A stretch of DNA of 27,081 nt from assembly GCA_039812545.1 (NCBI GenBank), contig JBDIAR010000021.1:1-27081 (forward strand), in the 5' to 3' direction. Each line of letters begins with the position of its first letter. Position 1 is the first letter of the stretch. The stretch is from JBDIAR01 sp039812545 (GTDB lineage Bacteria; Actinomycetota; Actinomycetes; Actinomycetales; Dermatophilaceae). Position numbers and translations under genes: made by a program. Below, piece by piece: positions 23,237 to 27,081 of this stretch. Under the pieces are notes generated by a model that was not told where the DNA came from, made no database searches, and saw nothing but the letters and a program-made list of their open reading frames with translations.

Positions 23237-23242
23237 AACCGG

Positions 23243-24103
23243 TCAGGGGCGCAGGTCGCAGATGAACAGGTCGCCGTACTTGAGGGTCGAGATCGTCGGG
23301 CGGCTCGCCCCGACCGGGGTCCACGATTCGTCTCCCGGTGACGTGGTGGTGGCCCGCTTCAGAGGTCGTCCGTCCAGCGTCCGGATCACTTGCTCTTGTG
23401 CCGACGTCAGGGTGCCGCCCAACTCGCAGGTATCCCCGATGATCGGATAGCGCCCTTCGGTGTCAAGGGCGTTGACGGGGGTTCCGGTGAGTCGGGCGGC
23501 GGCCCGATGGACGAGCCACTCGACGTCGCCGGCGGTGACCTCGGGGTCGCCCTGGATCATGACGGTCGGGCAGCCGAACGGGGAGTCGACTTCTGCCCAG
23601 CTGAAGAAGACGTCGGTCGCCCCCGACTTCCAGCCCACGCCGCGCTCAGTGGCGAAGGTGCCGCCCCGGTCGGCGAGAGTGGTCAGGATTCGGTTGCGTT
23701 GCCCGACCCAGCCGATGACCCGTGCGGGCGCGAAGGTCCAGCAGTTGCTCACCAGCCGGCGAGTGTTGCCTTGGGCCAGTGCGTTGGCGAAGGCCTGTAC
23801 GCCGGGGTGCGCCTTCTGGTCTGCTGCGGGCGCGATGACCGGCGGGACGAACGGGGGAGTGCTCGCGGTGCTCGACGACGCGGTGGTGCTCATCGAAGCG
23901 GCGGTGCCGGTCGATGCAGCGGGCGCGCTCGTCGTTGTGGTGGGCTGCGAGTTGGCAGTCGCCGTCGCCGTCGGTGAGGCCGGCGTTCCGGTTCGCGCCG
24001 CCGCGGTTCCCGGGCCCGGCCCGGTCGCCGGAGGTGATCCCGTGGAGCACGCGCCGAGAGCGAGGATGAGCGAGCCGAGGAGCGCCGCGCCCGAAGAATT
24101 CAC
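23243..24103 (-). CDS. Putative lipoprotein of unknown function
   Basis: The 286-residue protein has a lipoprotein signal (LLGSLILALGACS, lipobox cysteine at 19), then a Thr/Ser/Ala/Pro-rich linker to about residue 88, then a globular domain (about 95-286). That domain has four cysteines (in SNCWTF, FGCPTV, GDTCELG and FICDLRP), enough for two disulfides, and tryptophan-rich stretches such as VIGWVGQRN and VEWLVHRAA. No family is recognised. It starts at GTG 24103 with TACGAT seven bases upstream and no Shine-Dalgarno sequence, so it is predicted leaderless. It is divergent from rarD across a 90-bp gap. It should sit on the outer face of the membrane. Confidence 0.8.
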   Translation of the reverse strand: MNSSGAALLGSLILALGACSTGSPPATGPGPGTAAARTGTPASPTATATANSQPTTTTSAPAASTGTAASMSTTASSSTASTPPFVPPVIAPAADQKAHPGVQAFANALAQGNTRRLVSNCWTFAPARVIGWVGQRNRILTTLADRGGTFATERGVGWKSGATDVFFSWAEVDSPFGCPTVMIQGDPEVTAGDVEWLVHRAAARLTGTPVNALDTEGRYPIIGDTCELGGTLTSAQEQVIRTLDGRPLKRATTTSPGDESWTPVGASRPTISTLKYGDLFICDLRP

Positions 24104-24110
24104 GGCCTCA

Positions 24111-24116
24111 ATCGTA
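24111..24116 (-). promoter_or_regulatory. -10 element of the lipoprotein gene, predicted leaderless start
   Basis: On the minus strand this reads TACGAT, a TAnnnT match, followed by seven bases and the GTG start. The geometry equals that seen before dxr and ispG. Confidence 0.45.
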
Positions 24117-24187
24117 GGTGGGCCAGCCGTCCTGGTCTAGGAGTTCGCCGCAGTTGGGCGACGCCGTCGTCCGCCTTCGCGGAACCG

Positions 24188-24193
24188 TAAGGT
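24188..24193 (+). promoter_or_regulatory. -10 element of rarD
   Basis: TAAGGT touches ATG 24194 and lies six bases before GTG 24200. A transcript from it would begin at or after 24199, which argues that translation may start leaderless at GTG 24200 rather than at the ATG. Confidence 0.45.
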
Positions 24194-25114
24194 ATGCGGG
24201 TGAATTCCCTGGGCGCCCGGCATACGCAGCGACAGGGCACAGTCTTTGGGCTGATGGCATACCTGCTCTGGGGAGCGATGCCGCTGTACTTCCATTCGCT
24301 GGCACCCATCGGCCCGTGGGAGATCCTGGCCCACCGGATCCTTTGGTCGCTCGTCCTGTGCTCGGGGCTGCTGCTCGCGGCGCGTCGACTCCGCGTGCTC
24401 GGTCCGCTGCTGCGCGACCGCAGAACCTTCCTCGGCATCCTCGCGGCCAGCTTGTTCATCGCCGCGAACTGGGTCATCTACGTGCTCGCGGTGCTCAGTG
24501 GGCATGTCACCGAGGCGTCGTTCGGCTACTTCCTTAATCCGCTGGTCACCGTGGCGCTGGGGGTGTTGGTGTTGCATGAGCGGCTGCGAGCCGGGCAGTG
24601 GCTGGCCGTGGGAGTCGGGGCGATCGCGTGCGCGTTCCTCGCGTTCGCCTACGGGCAGGTGCCGTGGATAGCGCTGGCGCTCGCGCTCAGTTTCGCCTTC
24701 TACGGGCTGGTTAAGAAGCGGGTTTCGGGTCGGATGGACCCGTTGGTCGGGCTGACGAGCGAGACGCTGGTCTTGGCGCCGGTGGCTTTGGCGGTCGTGG
24801 TCTTGCTGGGGTTCCGTGGCGAGGCGACCTTCGGGGCCGAGGGCGTCGGGCATTCCCTGCTGTTGCTGGCGGCCGGCCCGATCACGACGATTCCGTTGTG
24901 GCTGTTCGGTGCTGCCGCCGCGCGTGTCCCGCTCGTCACGATCGGGCTGTTGCAGTTCATCACGCCCGTCCTCCAATTCCTCACGGGCGTATACCTGCTC
25001 GGCGAGACGATGACTCCCGCCCGGTGGGTCGGTTTCGCGGTCATCTGGGTGGCTCTGGTGATCCTCAGTCTCGACGCGGTGCGGGCCGCTCGACGGAATC
25101 GGCGGCTCGGCTGA
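24194..25114 (+). CDS. rarD: RarD-type EamA/DMT-superfamily transporter
   Basis: This 306-residue inner-membrane protein has about ten hydrophobic segments in two EamA repeats. RarD hallmarks are GLMAYLLWGAMPLYFHSL, HRILWSLVLC, NWVIYVLAV, EASFGYFLNPLV, FYGLVKKRV and GLLQFITPVLQFLTGVYLLGE. RarD is named for chloramphenicol sensitivity in other bacteria, but transported substrates are not established. The ATG at 24194 is listed, but a GTG two codons later fits the upstream TAAGGT better. The 3' end overlaps the convergent racemase-family gene by 50 bases. Confidence 0.92.
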   Translation: MRVNSLGARHTQRQGTVFGLMAYLLWGAMPLYFHSLAPIGPWEILAHRILWSLVLCSGLLLAARRLRVLGPLLRDRRTFLGILAASLFIAANWVIYVLAVLSGHVTEASFGYFLNPLVTVALGVLVLHERLRAGQWLAVGVGAIACAFLAFAYGQVPWIALALALSFAFYGLVKKRVSGRMDPLVGLTSETLVLAPVALAVVVLLGFRGEATFGAEGVGHSLLLLAAGPITTIPLWLFGAAAARVPLVTIGLLQFITPVLQFLTGVYLLGETMTPARWVGFAVIWVALVILSLDAVRAARRNRRLG

Positions 25115-25736
25115 ACAGCGCGTCGATCGCCGGCTGCGGCACGGTGAGGACGGGGGTCGTCAGCTCGGTCAGCATCGTCGCCGCTCCGGCCATGCTCGCC
25201 TGGGCGATGACGATGACGTCGACCGGTTCGGTGAGGGCGCGGATGTGCTCGGCGATGCGTGCCTCGTATGCCGGCTGGTCGCCGGCTTCGAACAGCGGCC
25301 AGGCGTCCAGGCAGGGGACGTCGACGATCGTGACGTCCCGGCCTGCCGCCCGGGCCGCGTCGAACAGCACCTCTCGGGAGACGAGTCGGGTCGACTCCAC
25401 GGCATACGCCATGGCGATCCGCGAACCGGCGCGTACGGCGAGGTCCGCCATCGGTTGATCGGCCCGGATGACGGTCATCCCGGCGGCCCGGCCTATGGCC
25501 TCGACCTCGCCGGCGATGGTGGAGCACGTGCACAGGACGGCGGTGCAGTCGCCGAGTTCGCGCAGGCGGGCGGTGATGGCGGGGCGGGCGGCGGGCAGGC
25601 CGTCGGCGCGGGCCGTGGCCAAGAGGTCGGCGTCGACGACGTGCCGGGTGACGACGTGCGGGTCGCGCGCGCGGGCGAGGTCTTCGAAGAGGTCGGCCGA
25701 CGACCGCGCGACATGGAGGAAACCGAGAACGCTCAC
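25065..25736 (-). CDS. Asp/Glu-racemase superfamily protein
   Basis: The 223-residue protein has the Asp/Glu/hydantoin racemase fold pattern: N-terminal GFLHVARSS, central VLCTCSTIAGEVEAIGRAAG with Cys71 at the usual catalytic position, AGSRIAMAYAVEST, and C-terminal VIVIAQASMAG. In two-cysteine racemases the last motif carries the second catalytic Cys; here it is Ala, so a classical two-base racemisation is unlikely and a one-base or different reaction, or a non-catalytic role, should be considered. GTG 25736 has GGGAGAG about 9 nt upstream; the open frame continues much further but only as the shadow of the polymerase gene. Confidence 0.8.
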   Translation of the reverse strand: MSVLGFLHVARSSADLFEDLARARDPHVVTRHVVDADLLATARADGLPAARPAITARLRELGDCTAVLCTCSTIAGEVEAIGRAAGMTVIRADQPMADLAVRAGSRIAMAYAVESTRLVSREVLFDAARAAGRDVTIVDVPCLDAWPLFEAGDQPAYEARIAEHIRALTEPVDVIVIAQASMAGAATMLTELTTPVLTVPQPAIDALFSRAADSVERPAPRRD

Positions 25737-25796
25737 CGGAACAGTCTCTCCCACGCACTCGGCCGGTGACTCACCCCGCGAGGCGGGGAGATCGCA

Positions 25797-25802
25797 TACG
25801 GT
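25797..25802 (+). promoter_or_regulatory. -10 element of the LigD-type polymerase gene, predicted leaderless start
   Basis: TACGGT fits TAnnnT and is followed by exactly six bases and then GTG 25809. There is no Shine-Dalgarno sequence at useful spacing. Confidence 0.4.
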
Positions 25803-25808
25803 GAGACG

Positions 25809-26801
25809 GTGGCGGCGAAGAGGTCCGGGACCCCCGCGGTCGAGGTGGCGGCGGGCGATCGCGTCGTGCGGGTGACGAACCCGGATCGGGTGTACTTCCC
25901 GGAACACGGCTGGACCAAGCTCGACGTCGTCACCTACTACCTCACCGTTGCGGACGGGATCGTGCGGGCGCTGTGGAACCGGCCGACGATGCTGCACCGA
26001 TTCCCCGAGGGGCTGGCGGGGGAGAAGGTGCACCAGAAGCGGATTCCGCGTGGGGCGCCGGACTGGATCGAGACGGTGCAGTTGCATTTCCCGCGGTACG
26101 GGCGGACCGCGGACGAGTTGTGCCCCACCGAAATCGGGGCGGTGACGTGGGCCAACCAGATGTCCACGGTCGAGTTCCACCCGTGGAATGTGCGCCGGTT
26201 CGACGTCGACCGGCCGGACGAGTGGCGGATCGACCTGGATCCGATGCCGGAGGCGGACTTCGCGCGGATCCGGCGGGTGGCGCATACCGTGCACGAGATC
26301 CTCGACGAGTTGGGGATCGTGGGGTACCCGAAGACGTCGGGCGGCAAGGGGCTCCACGTGTACGTGCGGATCGAGCCGGAGTGGGAGTTCGCGCAGGTGC
26401 GTCGGGCGGCGCTCGCGTTCGCTCGCGAGGTGGAGCGTCGTATGCCGGAGGATGTCACGACCGCGTGGTGGCGGCGGGACCGCGACCCCGCGCACGTGTT
26501 CGTCGACTACAACCAGAACGCGCGGGACCACACCATCGCCTGCGCCTATTCGTTGCGCGGCGTGCCGGCGGGGACGGTGTCGACGCCGGTGACGTGGGCC
26601 GAGATCGACGACGTGGAGCCGCTCGACTTCACGCTGGCGACGGTGCCGGGGCGGTATGCCGTGGTGGGGGATCTGACCGCCGCCATTGATGACGTGGCCT
26701 ACCGCTTGGACACGCTGCTGGAGTGGGCCGATCGAGACGATCGTGACGGCGCCGCCGACCCGGGAGGCGGAAGTGAAGGCTCAGCCGAAGGAAGCGGCTG
26801 A
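25809..26801 (+). CDS. Stand-alone LigD-like DNA polymerase/primase domain
   Basis: The 330-residue protein matches the archaeo-eukaryotic-primase-like polymerase domain of LigD (PolDom), which fills and extends ends in bacterial non-homologous end joining. Motifs are NPDRVYFPEHGWTKLDVVTYY, RFPEGLAGEKVHQKRIP, the catalytic pair in WRIDLDPMP (Asp142/Asp144), the nucleotide-binding SGGKGLHVYVRIEP (Ser177, Lys180, His183) and VFVDYNQNARDHTIACAYS (third acidic Asp233). It has neither ligase nor nuclease domain, like the separate PolD proteins of mycobacteria. No ku or ligase gene is in the window. The last 25 residues are a Gly/Ser/Asp tail. Start GTG 25809 follows a -10-like TACGGT by six bases. 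Confidence 0.92.
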   Translation: MAAKRSGTPAVEVAAGDRVVRVTNPDRVYFPEHGWTKLDVVTYYLTVADGIVRALWNRPTMLHRFPEGLAGEKVHQKRIPRGAPDWIETVQLHFPRYGRTADELCPTEIGAVTWANQMSTVEFHPWNVRRFDVDRPDEWRIDLDPMPEADFARIRRVAHTVHEILDELGIVGYPKTSGGKGLHVYVRIEPEWEFAQVRRAALAFAREVERRMPEDVTTAWWRRDRDPAHVFVDYNQNARDHTIACAYSLRGVPAGTVSTPVTWAEIDDVEPLDFTLATVPGRYAVVGDLTAAIDDVAYRLDTLLEWADRDDRDGAADPGGGSEGSAEGSG

Positions 26802-26948
26802 TGCCTCGGCTGAGAGATATGTGGACCCGTCCCGAGAACGTGATGGTCCCGCCGTATAAGGCGGAGACGCTTCCTGCTGCGGAACAGCGCCCGACTCGTG
26901 CCGCCGGGGTACGTCACCCGGTGGCGGAGGGCGGTGGGCGGGACCTGT
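26802..26948. other. Region after the polymerase gene with no confident gene
   Basis: An ORF from ATG 26801 (overlapping the polymerase stop as TGATG) to 26959 would give 52 residues, MPRLRDMWTRPENVMVPPYK onward, with no recognised similarity. In another frame, 26844-26948 reads through LVPPGYVTRWRRAVGG, which has the look of the end of a small DNA-binding or excisionase-like protein, but it lacks a start. Neither reading is strong enough to call a gene. Confidence 0.3.
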
Positions 26949-27081
26949 ATGGCGATTGAGAAGCGTTCTACCCAGACCGATCGTTGGCATCCCTTCTACA
27001 GGAGGTGGATCCGCGGACGACGGTTCGAGCCGTCAGAGCTTGCCGTTCAGACGAAGCGCGGACCGGGCGCTTCTTGTTCAA
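26949..27081 (+). pseudogene. Possible decayed start of a site-specific integrase, cut by window end
   Basis: From ATG 26949 the frame reads MAIEKRSTQTDRWHPFYRR, similar in style to the arm-binding start of tyrosine integrases (IEKR...RW..YR). Further similarity then switches frames: EVDPR in one, GRRFE in the first, and ADRALLVQ or EARTGRFLF in the others, where integrases usually have a DAERFL-like element. This would fit a gene broken by several small indels. The window ends before any catalytic motif could be seen, so this rests on a short stretch only. Confidence 0.3.

Noticed and set aside
25737..26531. Minus-strand extension of the racemase-family gene
   Set aside because: It mirrors the LigD-type polymerase gene; the racemase domain begins at GTG 25736 with its own ribosome site.
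27006..27031. GGTTCGAGCC, resembling a tRNA T-arm next to the integrase-like sequence
   Set aside because: The loop between the paired bases is 6 nt instead of 7, and no matching acceptor, D or anticodon stems can be found upstream.

Overview
The window is very G+C-rich, with GTG and TTG starts, many 4-base stop/start overlaps and starts that sit directly behind a -10-like hexamer. This points to an actinobacterium. The order dxr - site-2 protease - ispG - GNAT acetyltransferase, with proS next, is the conserved order known from Mycobacterium and relatives. I would guess Micrococcales (Dermatophilaceae/Intrasporangiaceae), but the sequence does not prove this. No rRNA, tRNA or CRISPR array was seen.

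Layout. 1-206 is the tail of an unidentified gene. 404-1438 is a tocopherol-cyclase-family protein whose 5' region carries a decayed duplication; gpsA is convergent to it. 2638-3437 is a lipoprotein-type RNase Sa homologue with a translationally coupled barstar-like inhibitor. 3418-4041 is a DUF421 membrane protein. 4105-7685 is a minus-strand operon: ABC ATPase, ABC-2 permease, DesK-type histidine kinase and NarL-type response regulator. Divergent from it is a fused AccD-AccA carboxyltransferase without a zinc ribbon (7908-9413). 9438-16943 is the housekeeping core: dxr, rseP-like protease, ispG (two MEP isoprenoid steps flanking the protease), GNAT, proS and a HAD hydrolase, followed by a TauE/SafE permease. 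17828-20692 is a three-gene flavin electron-transfer module: membrane haem/flavin reductase, FMN-binding exported protein and ApbE. Convergent to it is a DUF255/YyaL thioredoxin-domain protein. 22841-23236 looks like a decayed toxin-antitoxin locus: a small intact ORF followed by a frameshifted, truncated PIN (VapC) gene. Then come an orphan lipoprotein, rarD, an Asp/Glu-racemase-family protein and a stand-alone LigD-type polymerase domain. The right edge (26802-27081) may hold a decayed integrase start.

The most unusual signal is not a gene. The hexamer GTATGC/GCATAC (usually extended to GGTATGCC or GGCATACC) occurs about 51 times by hand count in 27 kb, on both strands and mostly inside genes, where it coincides with otherwise uncommon codons (TAT, GCA, ATA). 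Three alternating copies form nested inverted repeats inside a non-conserved insertion in Dxr. A second recurring signal is a GACAAT/TAnnnT hexamer 6-7 nt before the start codon of at least six genes, predicting leaderless transcripts.
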